A stretch of DNA of 64,000 nucleotides, from positions 95,651,771-95,715,770 of the forward strand of contig JAVHZZ010000009.1 of NCBI GenBank assembly GCA_036250195.1, written 5' to 3'. A model generated the notes under the pieces. That model had not been told where the DNA came from. It was given only the letters and a program-made list of their open reading frames with translations, and did no database searches. Position numbers and translations under genes: made by a program. Shown here piece by piece: positions 1-11,116 of this stretch. Each line of letters opens with the position of its first letter. Within the stretch, counting starts at the first letter, position 1. Source of the DNA: Mixophyes australis. Its lineage: Eukaryota > Chordata > Amphibia > Anura > Limnodynastidae.

Positions 1-470
1 AGTGCTTAGTATATGCAGCCCCCCTCCAAATAGCTTAGTGCTTAGTATATGCAGCCCCCCTCTCCCTATAGCTTAGTATGTGCAGTCCCCTCTTCCTATA
101 GCTTAGTGCTTAGTATATGCAGCCCCCTATAGCTTAGTGCTTAGTATATGCAGCCCCCCATCTTATAGCTTAGTATATGCAGTCCCCCCTGACCATAGCT
201 TACTGCTTAGTATATGCAGTCCCCCTCCCTATAGCTTAGTGCTTAGTATATGCAGTCCCCCCTCCCCGTAGCTTAGTGCTTAATATATGCAGTCCCCCTC
301 CCTATAGCTTAGCGCTTACTATATGCAGTCCCCCCTCCCTATAGCTTAGTGCTTATTATATGCAGTCCCCCTCCCTATAGCTTAGTGCTTAGTATATGCA
401 GTCCCCCTCTCTATAGCTTAGTGCTTAGCATAGGCAGTCCCCCTTCCCTATAGCTTTGTACTGCAGCCCC
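1..470. repeat. Minisatellite, unit about 36-45 bp
   Basis: About a dozen head-to-tail copies of a unit containing GCTTAGTGCTTAGTATATGC followed by a C/T-rich stretch (AGTCCCCCTCCCTATA). Unit length varies because the pyrimidine part and the doubled GCTTAG part expand and contract. The array runs off the left edge of the window, so its true start is unknown. Confidence 0.95.
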
Positions 471-980
471 TCACTTACCTTTAGCTACTCCACTGCAGCA
501 TCACTCCTTGCTGCTAAGACAGGAAGTGAAGTGAGCACTTCCTGTCTGAGGCTAAGCAGCAATAGCCAGCCCCACGATTGGCAGCCTGTTGCTGCCACTG
601 ACCACCAATGCTTCTTCCCCACTCACTGCCCCCCATCCACTCAGGCCCCCTCGCACGCGGCGAGCCAGATGGAGAAAAATAAAAATAAATACTAATTTTT
701 TTTAAAAAAGTGACATAGGAAACAGGAGGCGGCCTCGTTAGGCCACCGGCCTTCCGGGAAACTTCCCGGTAGGGCCTATGCCCAATCTGCCCCTGCCTGG
801 ACTCCAGACAATCTGTACTAAAGACCATCTCACCTGCCTGGTATCCAGCTCTCAAGCTTCTTAGCTTTACCTGGACTCTGGACAACCTGTTCTGCAGACT
901 GTCTTACTTGCCCAGTATCCAGTTAATTCACTTCCCAGCTGCACCTGGACATCCTGATTTTTAAAAAGGAATACAATAGA
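471..980. other. No gene; fold-back and C/T-rich repeat-like sequence
   Basis: No recognisable coding sequence. An inverted repeat lies at about 519-547 (GACAGGAAGTG paired with CACTTCCTGTC). The part from 780 to 950 repeats a loose motif (CTGGACTC..GACAATCTG, CCTGGTATCCAGCT) three times, which suggests the remains of an LTR or other element. The family is not identified. Confidence 0.5.
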
Positions 981-2240
981 TGTTTATATTTAATTCATGT
1001 ATTTGCATTTGTTTTTCATTCAAATCCCTTTTTTACATATGCTTAGGCACTAGGTCCCCAAATAACCTAATGCTTGAAAACGACAGGGAACACCTATCTG
1101 TCCTTAATTTGGTCACATATGAGACAATTCAATAGAAAGAGAAATCCCCATTATTGCTCAATATAACAATTATCCAGTTTTCAAATGCAGTAAGATAAGA
1201 TTTGCTTAGAGGTTTTTCATACTGTGACTGAAAATGACTAATGTTACAAGGGAATGGCCATTTGTAGACCTTGATAGTGTGCAGAGTTCATGGTCTAATC
1301 TGTCCTTGGCATAACTATGTGTGGCACAGACTCAACCAGACTAAACTTCACAGGATAGACAAAAAAAAGGTTACTAACGGGTCTTACAATACACTTAAGT
1401 GTTGGTTGCATGATCCCATAATTATAATCACTTAAAAATTCTGTTTATGCAATGTGTACAGAATACATTATGATTAACCCCTTCGATGTTCTTTATTTGA
1501 ATTGTTGATATATCTAATCTACTGAAACCCCCCAGTTTCAAAGTAATATTACTCTGAATTACAGGATTTGAAGGTCTTATATTTTTTTCTACTTAATCAA
1601 ACGTAATTACCAGCCTCCAAATGCGTTGTGTTTGAAACACTGTGCTGTAGCTCCGCTGTCCTTAATGATCAGAAGCCATCTGTTAATCATACCCTTAAAC
1701 TGTACAAAGGCAATATTTAATCTAAGGCGATTACTTCTCAGAGTAATCGTCTTAATTAAAATATGGTGCATTTTGGACAAATCTGTCCCTCAATCCAATT
1801 GCTGTCCTCCTGCTGTATAACTGATGTCACCGCAGGGGCCTGAGATTCTAATGTTTGCTCAGACTGGAATTTCTTTTAATTCTGCTTGCCTCTTTTGCAT
1901 GCATTAACAAGCTAGTAACCCCCCAGGATAAAAAGCAAGAGCAGAGCAATATTAAGCGAGAAACTGGCTCATTTAAATGTAGAAATTATTTTTTTTTTGA
2001 GCCATTTTTTATAGTAGATTTTTTAGGAAATGATGTCTGTCTACGGGCTTATATTTTTATTTATTAATTGCTTTGGTTATTTTGCTGCCTTCGCTTTTTT
2101 TTGCTATATCTAGACTGCTTTTATCATACGTTTATCCTCTACTTGTCTCGACTATCTCTACTACTAAAGCCACATTGCATTTGACTCCATTTGAAATTAG
2201 ACAGTTTTGAAAGTCTTTGTTTTCTACTTGTATATGACAA
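981..2240. other. Unique AT-rich sequence; candidate conserved non-coding element near 1560-1960
   Basis: No coding sequence and no repeat structure. The part from 1560 to 1960 is unlike its surroundings: evenly mixed and dense in homeodomain-type TAAT cores. It holds the inverted pair CGATTACT (1728-1735) and AGTAATCG (1742-1749), and TTAATTAAAAT follows. This is the usual look of a developmental enhancer, but conservation cannot be shown from one sequence. Confidence 0.35.
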
Positions 2241-2716
2241 GGTGTAGATTCATCATCATCATCATCATCATCATCAGATGATCATCATCATTTATTTATA
2301 CAGCGCCTGCAAATTCCGTAGCTCCTTACAATTAGGAACAAACACAGGTGTGGGATGCCAGCAGCCGCACACTATATTATTATCCCTGCCGGCTGAAAGG
2401 CAGACAGAGATCCTGCCCGGCCGCTCTGATTGTGTTTAAACCACAATCAGAGCGGCTGGACAGCATTCTCTGCCTGGTCTCTGCCAACAGGGACAACAAT
2501 ATAGTGAGCGACTGAGAGAGGGCGGGGCATATATCACCCCCCCTAAGAAAAAAAGCTGGGTCCTTCCCTGCTTAGTGGGCTATATGATCCAGTCACACAG
2601 CAATGTTGGACACAGGGTTGCTGTCTTATATTAACTGTGTAGAAGGTGGTAATAGGGTAACCTAGGGAGATTAAGAGGGTGGTTGAGGAATTTCATAAAC
2701 TTGCCTAAAGAGGTGG
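2241..2716 (-). mobile_element. L2-type LINE, 3' end (split from 7888-8610)
   Basis: On the minus strand the sequence at 2266-2345 reads as an L2-type 3' tail: a segment ending GCGCTGTATAAATAAATG and then ATG trinucleotide repeats (the ATC run at 2250-2290). The stretch 2560-2716 looks like its 3' untranslated part. hAT element A interrupts it with an exact 8-bp duplication, and reverse transcriptase sequence of the same orientation resumes at 7888. A fold-back (2358-2513) is nested in it. Confidence 0.7.
2358..2513. repeat. Fold-back (MITE-like) inverted repeat
   Basis: Two imperfect arms of about 70 bp meet at a short centre near 2437. The inner arms are CCGCTCTGATTGTG and CACAATCAGAGCGG; the outer arms include CACTATATT and AATATAGTG. 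No convincing target site duplication was found, so the superfamily is unassigned. Confidence 0.65.
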
Positions 2717-3071
2717 GTTGTCAGTAGAGATGGGCGGGTCCGGTTCTCCGAGAACCGAACCCACCCGAACTTTGGGTATCCGAGTACCGAGCTGAGCAGC
2801 TCGGTACTCTCCCGCCCATTCCGAATCCAAATCGAGGCCGAACGTCATTGTGACGTCGTCGGATCTCGGGGCTCGGTTCTCGCGATACTTCAACTTTATA
2901 AATACACACCTCCACAGCAATCCATCGCCATTTGACAGAGGGAGAGAGCAGGGTGTAGTCATAGGCTAATTAGAGCAGGGACAGAGAATACAATATTGTT
3001 CTTGCAATTGCTCTAACCAAAATCGCTAGTGCAGAGAGGAGGATAGAGGTTTATTATTTTTTCTTCATATT

Positions 3072-3690
3072 TGGCACTCCCCAGCGCTTTTGGGGTGTCC
3101 CCCATAATTGCGCATAAATATTTCTGGCTGTCAAAAGTCATATCTGTCAGCAGTATCTACTAAATAATTTGTAGCACTCCTCAGTGCTTTTGGGGTGTCC
3201 TCCCTAATTGTGCATTAATATTTCTGGCTGTCAAAAGTCATATCTGTCAGCAGTATCTACTAAATAATTTGTAGCACTCCTCAGTGCTTTTGGGGTGTCC
3301 TCCCTAATTGTGCATTAATATTTCTGGCTGTCAAAAGTCATTTCTGTCAGCAGTATTTACTAAATAATTTTTAGCACTCCTCAGTGCTTTTGGGGTGTCC
3401 TCCCTAATTGTGCATTAATATTTCTGGCTGTCAAAAGTCATATCTGTCAGCAGTATCTACCAAATAATTTTTAGCACTCCTCAGTGCTTTTGGGGTGTCC
3501 TCCCTAATTGTGCATTAATATTTCTGGCTGTCAAAAGTCATATCTGTCAGCAGTATCTACCAAATAATTTTTAGCACTCCTCAGTGCTTTTGGGGTGTCC
3601 TCCCTAATTGTGCATTAATATTTCTGGCTGTCAAAAGTCATATCTGTCAGCAGTATCTACTAAATAATTTTTAGCACTCCCCAGTGGTTT
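3072..3690. repeat. 100-bp tandem array 5' of transposase A
   Basis: About six copies with period close to 100 bp, each starting with AGCACTCCTCAGTGCTTTTG. Copies differ by only a few bases. The array ends directly before the transposase start codon, so it lies in the promoter or 5' UTR of the transposase gene. Confidence 0.95.
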
Positions 3691-3699
3691 GCGCTCAGA

Positions 3700-6693
3700 A
3701 TGGATTCAAAGCAGTCCACATATGATCTGAATGAGCAACCAGGTTCTGTCACCAGTCCTGATGTTAGTGTTCCCAGTACGTCATCTGGCCAAGGCGATGT
3801 CAAACAACAGAGTGTTTTCAAACTAGTGCAAAAAACAAAAACAAAAAAAAAATTTACTGTATTGAAGCGAAAAAGAAGTGTAACTGAGCAAAAGTTATGT
3901 GACGATAAAAAAAAAATTGCAAGCATGCCATTCTACACACGCAGTGGCAAAGAGAGAATGAGGCCTTCACCTTTGGCTATTAGTGGCAGATCCCAAAAAG
4001 TTACCCAGCCTACAATTGGTGCACAACTACTGTTACGCGTCAAAGCCGAGCTGCAAGATAACAGTGAGGCATTACAGGAGAATATTTGCTCTGATTCACA
4101 AATGACAACAATCCCTGTGGAGAGTCCATCCAACAGTGGGATGTCTAATCGTGAGCATTCTGCTGATGTGTGCCTTAATAGCCCGAGTGTAGCCGGTGAT
4201 ACCCAAATTGAGGATGCCACTTTGGAATTAGAAGAGGATGAGGGGGAGATTTGTGTAGGCGACGAGGGCGCTAATGAGGATGTTGATGAGGATGAGGTTG
4301 TTTGTGTAAGTCCTGCACCAGTGGCAGCAGTTCTGGCACGTGACAAGAAAAAGGCCATTGTCATGCCTGGGCATAAAACAAAAAAATCCACTTCTTATGT
4401 GTGGAATTATTTCTACCCAAATCCAGACAACAATTGTATAGCCATTTGTAGTGTATGTGAAGCCACAGTCAGTCGAGGGAGGGACCTTAACCATCTTGGA
4501 ACCTCGTCTATGTTACGCCATTTAACGAGAGTTCATGGCAAAGTGTTGGGAAAAGCTGAAAGTTCTTCCCAAAAGAATACAAGCACTCCCTCATCAGCTA
4601 AGACCCTCCGCTCACCGACATACCGACGGCTACAAAATACACCCACCACACCATCCTCATCAATATCCTCAGTAGCGCTCGGAGTTAGCCCGGCATCCCA
4701 CTTAAGGCTGGATGACTCCGGCACTATTATTGATTCCTCTGAAGAAAGCGTTAGTCCTGCTGCTGCTGTTGCTGCTGCTGGGGGTGAATCGTCATCCCAG
4801 AGGCAGGTTAATAAAATGAGCAGTCCTACATTTCAGCAATTAACTGTGAAACAATCATTTGCGAGGGGAAGCAAATATGACAGCAGTCACCCAGTCGCCA
4901 AGCGAATCACAGACGCCATGGCTGCAATGTTAGTGTTAGATCTGCGTCCAATCTCCACAATAAACGCAGCTGGTTTTTCACAGTTAATTGAGGTTTTGTG
5001 TCCGCGTTACAGAATTCCATCGCGACACCATTTCTCCCGTAAAGCTATTCCACAACTATACCAAAAAGTGTGTAAAAATGTAGAGATTGCGCTGAAAAAT
5101 GCCATTCTGCCCACTGTTCACTTAACCACAGATATGTGGACAAGTGGAAGTGGCCAAACCAAAGACTATATGACTGTGACAGCCCACTGGGTTGGTCATT
5201 CACCTTCACCAGCAGGAACAGCAGCAGCATGTACACCACTACGTAACATTTGTCACAGGCAGGCCACTCTTTGTATCACCAGCTTCACTAACAGGCATAC
5301 GGCTGACAATTTGTTACGCAAACTGAGAGATGTGATTGATGCATGGCTTATACCACTCGGACTCTCCCCAGAGTATGTCATTTCAGATAACGCCAACAAT
5401 ATAGTGCGAGCATTACAGCTGGGTGATTTCCAACATATTCCCTGTTTTGCTCACACCATCAACTTGGTGGTGCAGAGCTTCCTACGAAATAACCGTGAGG
5501 TGCAGGAGATGCTTTCGGTGGCCCGTAAAATTTCAGGCCATTTCAGGCATTCAGCCACAGCATGTAGGAGATTACAGCAGCTCCAAGAGCAGTTTAACTT
5601 GCCCTGCCACCAACTTAAGCAAGAGGTGGTAACTCGGTGGAATTCCACCCTGTACATGCTTCAGAGGATGGAGGAACAGCGCAAAGCCATCCAAGCATAT
5701 TGCACAAGTCATGACATTGGGAAAGGAGGGGGGATGTATTTCACTCTTGCACAGTGGGGAATCCTTTCAGTGCTGTGCAAGGTGCTGAAACCATTTGAAG
5801 TTGTGACATGTGAGGTCAGTGCAGACTCTGCTAGTTTGAGCCAAGTCATTCCTTTAATTAGACTATTGGAAAAGCAGCTTGAGAAAATGAAGGAGGAGCT
5901 GAAAGCAAGCAATTCAGCAAAGTATGTTGGCCTTGTCGATCAAGTACTTAATTCGCTTCACAATGATCCTCGAGTTATTAAGATCTTGAACTCGGATCAG
6001 TACGTTTTGGCCACTGTGCTTGATCCAAGGTTTAAAACCTACATTGAGTCTTTACTTGTAAATGAGCGAGATGTGAACTTTTGCAAGGAGCTATTGCTCA
6101 GCAAGTTGGCCGCTGAACTGGGCCTCGGCTTGACGACGTGTCCTCCTTCACTTTCTCAAGCTGTTGCTCGTAAAAAATTAAATTTCCAAAAAAGAAGCAG
6201 GGAAGACACAGGGGGCAGACCAGAACAATTTAACATCTGGGCTGGTTTGAAGGATTTTTCAAAAAAATGTGTCACTTTGCCCATAACTCCATCCAATATG
6301 AGTATAAACATGCAAAGGATGGTGGAGGATTACTTTCAAGAGGTAGTTGATATGGAAATGTCAGACAGTCCCTTTCCTTACTGGGAAGAAAAGCAGGCCA
6401 TTTGGAAACCCATGTACAAACTTGCCTTGCAATACCTAAGCTGCCCACCCTCCAGTGTGTACTCTGAACGAGTGTTCAGCACAGCAGGGAACTTAGTCAG
6501 TGATCGCCGTAGAAGGTTACTTCCCAAAAATGTGGAGAAAATGATGTTTATAAAAATGAACTACATCTTCCACGAGGAAGGCCTTCACCATCCAAGACAT
6601 CCAAGCACTGACTGTTCTCTAATGGCGGATTCAAGCGGCGATGAATTGATAGTCTGTGATGATGACGTACACACTGATGAGGGTGAGGATTAA
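3700..6693 (+). CDS. hAT transposase with BED zinc finger (ZBED1-like), element A
   Basis: 997 residues without a stop or frameshift. The start ATG has A at -3 and G at +4. The N-terminal part (1-220) is low-complexity with an acidic patch near 175-200. A BED-type zinc finger follows (C250, C253, H274, H279, aromatic W235). The catalytic domain shows the hAT signature: D478 in TTDMW, D563 in ISDNANN, C582 and H585 in PCFAHTIN, W647 in TRWNSTLYML, and E923 in YSERVFS inside the C-terminal dimerisation region (about 870-955). In this family the enzyme binds element ends and cuts and pastes them in the nucleus. All three acidic catalytic residues are present, so the protein could be functional. 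Genome pipelines often label such genes ZBED1-like; here it is clearly transposon-encoded, because it lies between TIRs and TSDs. Confidence 0.95.
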   Translation: MDSKQSTYDLNEQPGSVTSPDVSVPSTSSGQGDVKQQSVFKLVQKTKTKKKFTVLKRKRSVTEQKLCDDKKKIASMPFYTRSGKERMRPSPLAISGRSQKVTQPTIGAQLLLRVKAELQDNSEALQENICSDSQMTTIPVESPSNSGMSNREHSADVCLNSPSVAGDTQIEDATLELEEDEGEICVGDEGANEDVDEDEVVCVSPAPVAAVLARDKKKAIVMPGHKTKKSTSYVWNYFYPNPDNNCIAICSVCEATVSRGRDLNHLGTSSMLRHLTRVHGKVLGKAESSSQKNTSTPSSAKTLRSPTYRRLQNTPTTPSSSISSVALGVSPASHLRLDDSGTIIDSSEESVSPAAAVAAAGGESSSQRQVNKMSSPTFQQLTVKQSFARGSKYDSSHPVAKRITDAMAAMLVLDLRPISTINAAGFSQLIEVLCPRYRIPSRHHFSRKAIPQLYQKVCKNVEIALKNAILPTVHLTTDMWTSGSGQTKDYMTVTAHWVGHSPSPAGTAAACTPLRNICHRQATLCITSFTNRHTADNLLRKLRDVIDAWLIPLGLSPEYVISDNANNIVRALQLGDFQHIPCFAHTINLVVQSFLRNNREVQEMLSVARKISGHFRHSATACRRLQQLQEQFNLPCHQLKQEVVTRWNSTLYMLQRMEEQRKAIQAYCTSHDIGKGGGMYFTLAQWGILSVLCKVLKPFEVVTCEVSADSASLSQVIPLIRLLEKQLEKMKEELKASNSAKYVGLVDQVLNSLHNDPRVIKILNSDQYVLATVLDPRFKTYIESLLVNERDVNFCKELLLSKLAAELGLGLTTCPPSLSQAVARKKLNFQKRSREDTGGRPEQFNIWAGLKDFSKKCVTLPITPSNMSINMQRMVEDYFQEVVDMEMSDSPFPYWEEKQAIWKPMYKLALQYLSCPPSSVYSERVFSTAGNLVSDRRRRLLPKNVEKMMFIKMNYIFHEEGLHHPRHPSTDCSLMADSSGDELIVCDDDVHTDEGED

Positions 6694-7500
6694 GCTGAAG
6701 ATGATGCCGATAACATCTTTTTAAAACTTTCTATGTAAGTGTAGGGTGCAATCTACCCCCAAAGAGGAAAGGGACTTGTGGCATTTCCATATCACATACC
6801 ATCTTGAAAGGCTGCTGTTAGGGCAATTTATCCTTAAGGGTAGGGTGTCATAGACAGAGTGACCCTAAACTGGCTTTGTCCATTTTTCATAATATTGTAC
6901 AGTCTATAATGGCTGAATTTTTGGGTATTTTATACAAGTGGAGGGGGGCCTAGAGAGACAGAAACCAAACTGGCTTTTTCCATGTCAATTAATATTGTAC
7001 AGTCTATAATGGCTGAATTTTTTGGTATTTTATACAAGTGGAGGGGGGCCTAGAGAGACAGAGTGACCCCAAACTGTCTTTCTCCATGTCAATTAATATT
7101 GTACAGTCTATAATGGCTGAATTTTTTAGTATTTTATACAAGTGGAGGGGGGGCCTAGAGAGACAGAAACCAAACTGGCTTTCTCCATGTCAATTAATAT
7201 TGTACAGTCTATAATGGCTGAATTTTTTGGTATTTTATACAAGTGGAGGGGGGCCTAGAGAGACAGAGTGACCCCAAACTGTCTTTCTCCATGTCAATTA
7301 ATATTGTACAGTCTATAATGGCTGAATTTTTTAGTATTTTATACAAGTGGAGGGGGGCCTAGAGAGACAGAAACCAAACTGGCTTTCTCCATGTCAATTA
7401 ATATTGTACAGTCTATAATGGCTGAATTTTTTGGTATTTTATACAAGTGGAGGGGGGCCTTGAGAGACAGAAACCAAACTGGCTTTTTCCATTTCTTTAC
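6694..7500. repeat. About 103-bp tandem array 3' of transposase A
   Basis: Roughly six copies of a unit containing TATTGTACAGTCTATAATGG and GTGGAGGGGGGCCTAGAGAG, spaced about 101-106 bp between 6885 and 7495. Two versions alternate (with AGAGTGACCCC or with AGAAACC), so the array partly grew as dimers. 6694-6884 is 3' UTR-like sequence. Confidence 0.9.
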
Positions 7501-7887
7501 ATATTTAACTATAAGTGTAGGGTGTAATATACATTCAAAGACGATGGCTGCATTGCCAATATGCATAGATGGAGAGGAAGACAATCTGTTTTGTGTGTAG
7601 AATAGGCCTACCAACGAAGAATTAAACTGTTTTTTTGGATGATTTATTACCTCAACAATTAGATTACTTGTCTCTAAAACAGTTGGAGCACTAAATTGGG
7701 TTAATTTAGGCCCAAAAACATGGATTTTCCAAAAAAATAGCAAAACAAAACCAAACAAAACCAAAACCAAAACCAAAACACGCAATGGCGGTTTTGCAAA
7801 ACCAAAACCAAAACACGACGGTAATCCAGATCCAAAACCGAATCCAAAACCAAAACACGGGGGTCAGTGACCATCTCTAGTTGTCAG

Positions 7888-8610
7888 ACACTTTCAACAC
7901 TTGAAGGTTTGAAGACTAAAGTCTTATTGTGCGAGGGAGGGAATTCCACAAAGTGGGTGCAGCCCGATAAAAGTCCTGTAACCGGGAATTGGAGTATGTG
8001 TTGAGAGACGCAGATCTTGTGCAGAATAGAGGTGTCGATTTGGGAATTATTTTGAGACAAGTGAGGAGATGTATGTTGGTGCAATTTTCTTGATGGTCTT
8101 GTATGTTAGTAGAAGTTTTATATTGGATTTGTTGAAAACCAGGCAAGCAATGTAGAGACTGACAGAGAGGCTCAGCAGAGGAAGAATGGTTTGCAAGGAA
8201 AATCAATCTAGCTACTGCGTGCAAAATAGACTGGAGGGGTAGGGGTCTGATTTGGGGAAGGTCAGCAAGGAGGGAATTGCATTAGGCGATGCGGGAGATG
8301 ATGAGTGTTTAAATTTTACATTTTTGCAGTGTCTTGTGTGATGCTTATTTATTCTGTAAATGTTTTTTAACATTGCAAAAGGATATAAATATAGAGTCAA
8401 TGTGAGGAACAAAGGATAGCTGTGAGACAAGGATTATACCTAGGCAGTGAGCTTGAGGGGTGGCATGTATGGTCATATTGTCAACAGAAATAGAAATGCC
8501 AGGCAGGAATCTTCTGTTGGTGGGTGGGAATATTATTATCTCTGTTTTTGATTTGAGTTTGAGCTGGCTTGAGGACATCCAAGATGAAATGGCAGACATA
8601 CATTATTATT
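7888..8610 (-). pseudogene. L2-type LINE reverse transcriptase, C-terminal remnant
   Basis: Two overlapping minus-strand reading frames match the end of a LINE reverse transcriptase. The first (about 8599 to 8345) has the pattern of the late palm/thumb region: WMSSSQLKLKSKTEI, then LGIILVSQLSFVPHI. The second (about 8224 to 7916) holds the typical tail RAAPTLWNSLPRTIR. A frameshift separates them, so the copy is dead. Exact clade (L2 against Rex1/CR1) is uncertain. Its 3' end is at 2241-2716, beyond hAT element A. Confidence 0.75.
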
Positions 8611-10170
8611 ATTAATTAAACAATCTCTTGCAGAATGGCAGATATACCAAAAAGACACGGGAACCCATTTAACTGATGTGTAAATGTATATGTATAGGAA
8701 AAAAGTGTGTCATATTAAACAAATATATTAAAGGAGAACTTTTGTCTTTTATAATATTTACCTAAGTCTTCCCTACCCTCAATTACTAGAAGCATGTGGA
8801 TCTCCATAGTTCTTGGGATACTCACATCTCAGTAAACACTGCTCAGTGTATTTTCCAGTTCACAGCACCTGCAGAATTTTGAAAAGGGGCATAGCTAAAG
8901 ATAGGGTATAGGGCCCTATTCACTGGACAGGTCAAAGACCCTGATTAATTGGAAAATTCCCAGGATACACCAAACAACAAGGATGGATGAGGGGGGCGGG
9001 GGCAGTATCTCCTAAACTTTGGGATTCTTTGGGATAAGACACACTAAACAGGGGAGTTGTTAGTTTTTAGTTTGTACTAACAACTTTATAAAATTTACTG
9101 AAGGTCTATATTTTTTTAATGACATGTTATTGATGTAGATATAAACAAATGAACTACTAGCACATGAAGAACAGAAGTCAATAGTGTCAAAGTCATAGGC
9201 AAGCCGAGTGGGGGTTTCCTAGTGCCTGGAAACCCCCCTTCAAGCTTGGGCACTGTATAATTGAGGTGGCTGGACCCTGCCCCCGCTTCACACGGCTCTG
9301 CTTGAAAAGGGAGAGCTGCGTGCACCTAACAGTAGTGCACGCAGCATTGCCCATGTATATTATGGGGATAGGAAGAGTTGGAGAGCACCCAAGCACTGTC
9401 TAAAATTATAGACACGCCCCCATGCATGCTGGTCACGCCCACTGGCGGCGTGGTGTGGAAACCCCCCTCTACTAATCCTGCGTTTGCACCTGAAAGTGGT
9501 GTTGATTCTTACTGAATTCTCTTTTATGACTGACTTTTTTTTACTGACTGTCAATAGATTTACTGATGTTTGACAACCATGCTTCATTGCCTCCAGCTTG
9601 TCCCGAGGCCAATAGCCACAATTAGTTTTGTTTTCTTGCACACTTGATATATTTGAAACAATGGTTTGAGATTACAACTTAAAAATACTACTTCATGTGA
9701 TGCCATTCTTCCAGGGACCCCATTGCAGATGAGCCCACTCACATGCACTATTGCATATAAATCCACTCTCCCAGCAATCTATCTTATCACATATAAACCC
9801 AACTTCACCCATCACCCAATGGATATGAGGCCAGCAATCTATGCCAATGCATATAAGCCCACCTACCTAGTCAGCCACCATGATGCATATTCTCCTCCCA
9901 ACCACCCTAATACATGAGACCAAGCTACCACCCACCAATGTCAATCCCACTATATGAGCCCAACCAGCCACTTCAGTGTATACAAGACAGGGGTGGGTTA
10001 CAATTGTTTGCCCCACAGACCAAAAAATGTCATCCCTCCCCTATACAACATCATTTTCCTACCTAGATACCCCAATTTATATGTCTCTAACCTTCCACCT
10101 AACTACAAATACACACATGCCACCCTCCTACCTTGCACCCCACATGTAGAGCATTGACGATAGAATAAAA
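8611..10170. other. No gene; old dispersed repeats
   Basis: No credible coding region. The stretch 9290-9355 (TGCGTGCACCTAACAGTAGTG and GCAGCATTGCCCATGTAT) recurs in diverged form at about 46668-46725, so it belongs to a dispersed repeat of unknown type. From about 9710 to 10130 a heavily diverged tandem motif (ATATAAACCCAC, AGCAATCTAT) produces small open frames that are not genes. The rest is unassigned. Confidence 0.5.
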
Positions 10171-10700
10171 CAACCACCCTGCTAGGATATTGGGACTGCT
10201 TCTTTAACTCTGGTGATCTTGATTCACTGACTGTGTATTTTGTTAACACAGGGCAGCCGAGCGCCTGCCCATTAGGTGCATAAGTCTTCGGGCTAATTTG
10301 GGTTAATTATATTTATTAGGCAACCCCTGGGGGCTAATCATGTGAGGCCAGTCCTTGTCTCTGATTGGCTGCATTTAGTAAATAAGGCAGGAAGGGCTTA
10401 GCCTCCCTGCCGGTTATAGAGTTCACCATCTGTATTGTTTACTGACCTGCTGTTGGTATCCTGACCCTGTTTGGTCGTCTGTTGTGACCCTTGCCTGTAC
10501 CCTGGACCTTGCCTGATTGCCTGTTAGCCTGACCTTTGCCTGAACTCTGGATTCCGCTAATTTGCTTGTAGCCCTGACCTCTGCTTGGAAATTGGACTTA
10601 CTTGCTTGCTGCCGGCCCTGACCCCTTGTCTTTATCCTGACTACCCTGTCTGCTACACACCTCTGACCCCGCTTGCCTAAGATATGAGTATGTCAGACGC
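10171..10700 (+). repeat. Dispersed LTR-like repeat (Xaa-rich CCTGACC composition)
   Basis: The sequence is built of recurring CCTGACC, TTGCCTG and CTCTGG words, a look common in amphibian LTR retrotransposon ends. The segment AAGGCAGGAAGGGCTTAG (about 10384) is also found on the opposite strand near 58141-58165, next to the same kind of flanking sequence. No coding domains are visible and exact ends are not defined. From 10701 to about 11018 nothing recognisable is seen. Confidence 0.4.
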
Positions 10701-11116
10701 CAGACCCGCGATTGGTTCCAAGACTCTTACCTGCTCTCCGCCGTTTTCCTCTTCAGTGTTTATCCGCGATTCCCCACTGCTGGCCGGCATGTTGGTTTCG
10801 GGTGAACATGCGCAGATCCGATTTCTTTTATAAATGCCTCCTCCCATTCATTGGCTCATCAATCGCCCCCTTCAGGATATGTAAAGCAACATTTCTTATT
10901 AGTTTTTTCTATACCCAGATCGTTTTTCACATATATGTATCTGCACTTTGTACTTCAACAATATGGCCCCTAAGACAGACATATTATGACTATTCCATGT
11001 GGGCCTTTAGAACTGTGTTTTAATATGTGAAAAACAAATAAAGGCCATTGAGTTAGTGTAACCAATGATGGAACGAATACCTCCTTAAAAGGCAGGAAAT
11101 TCTCTACCATTAACAT

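Larger units (their letters stand above)
2725..7879 (+). mobile_element. hAT DNA transposon A (complete, autonomous type)
   Basis: Complete 5155-bp element. The 8-bp TSD GTTGTCAG is perfect at 2717-2724 and 7880-7887, and the TIR TAGAGATGG is present at both ends. Order inside: hairpin with 8-bp arms at 2741-2757; a tandem array with 100-bp unit (about 3072-3690); an uninterrupted transposase; a second array with unit about 103 bp (6885-7495); then an end made of CCAAAACC repeats (7745-7860). It sits in an L2-type LINE, so it is younger than that LINE. Everything needed for transposition appears present, which suggests relatively recent activity (inference). Confidence 0.95.

Noticed and set aside
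1..470. Short regular repeats at the left edge as a CRISPR array or regulatory array
   Set aside because: Head-to-tail copies with no unique spacers; an ordinary minisatellite.
3933..4391. 152-codon antisense open frame within transposase A
   Set aside because: A shadow of the sense coding region; composition mirrors acidic and serine-rich sense codons and no domain is seen.
7339..7785. 148-codon minus-strand open frame
   Set aside because: It runs through the tandem array and the CCAAAACC-rich end of element A.
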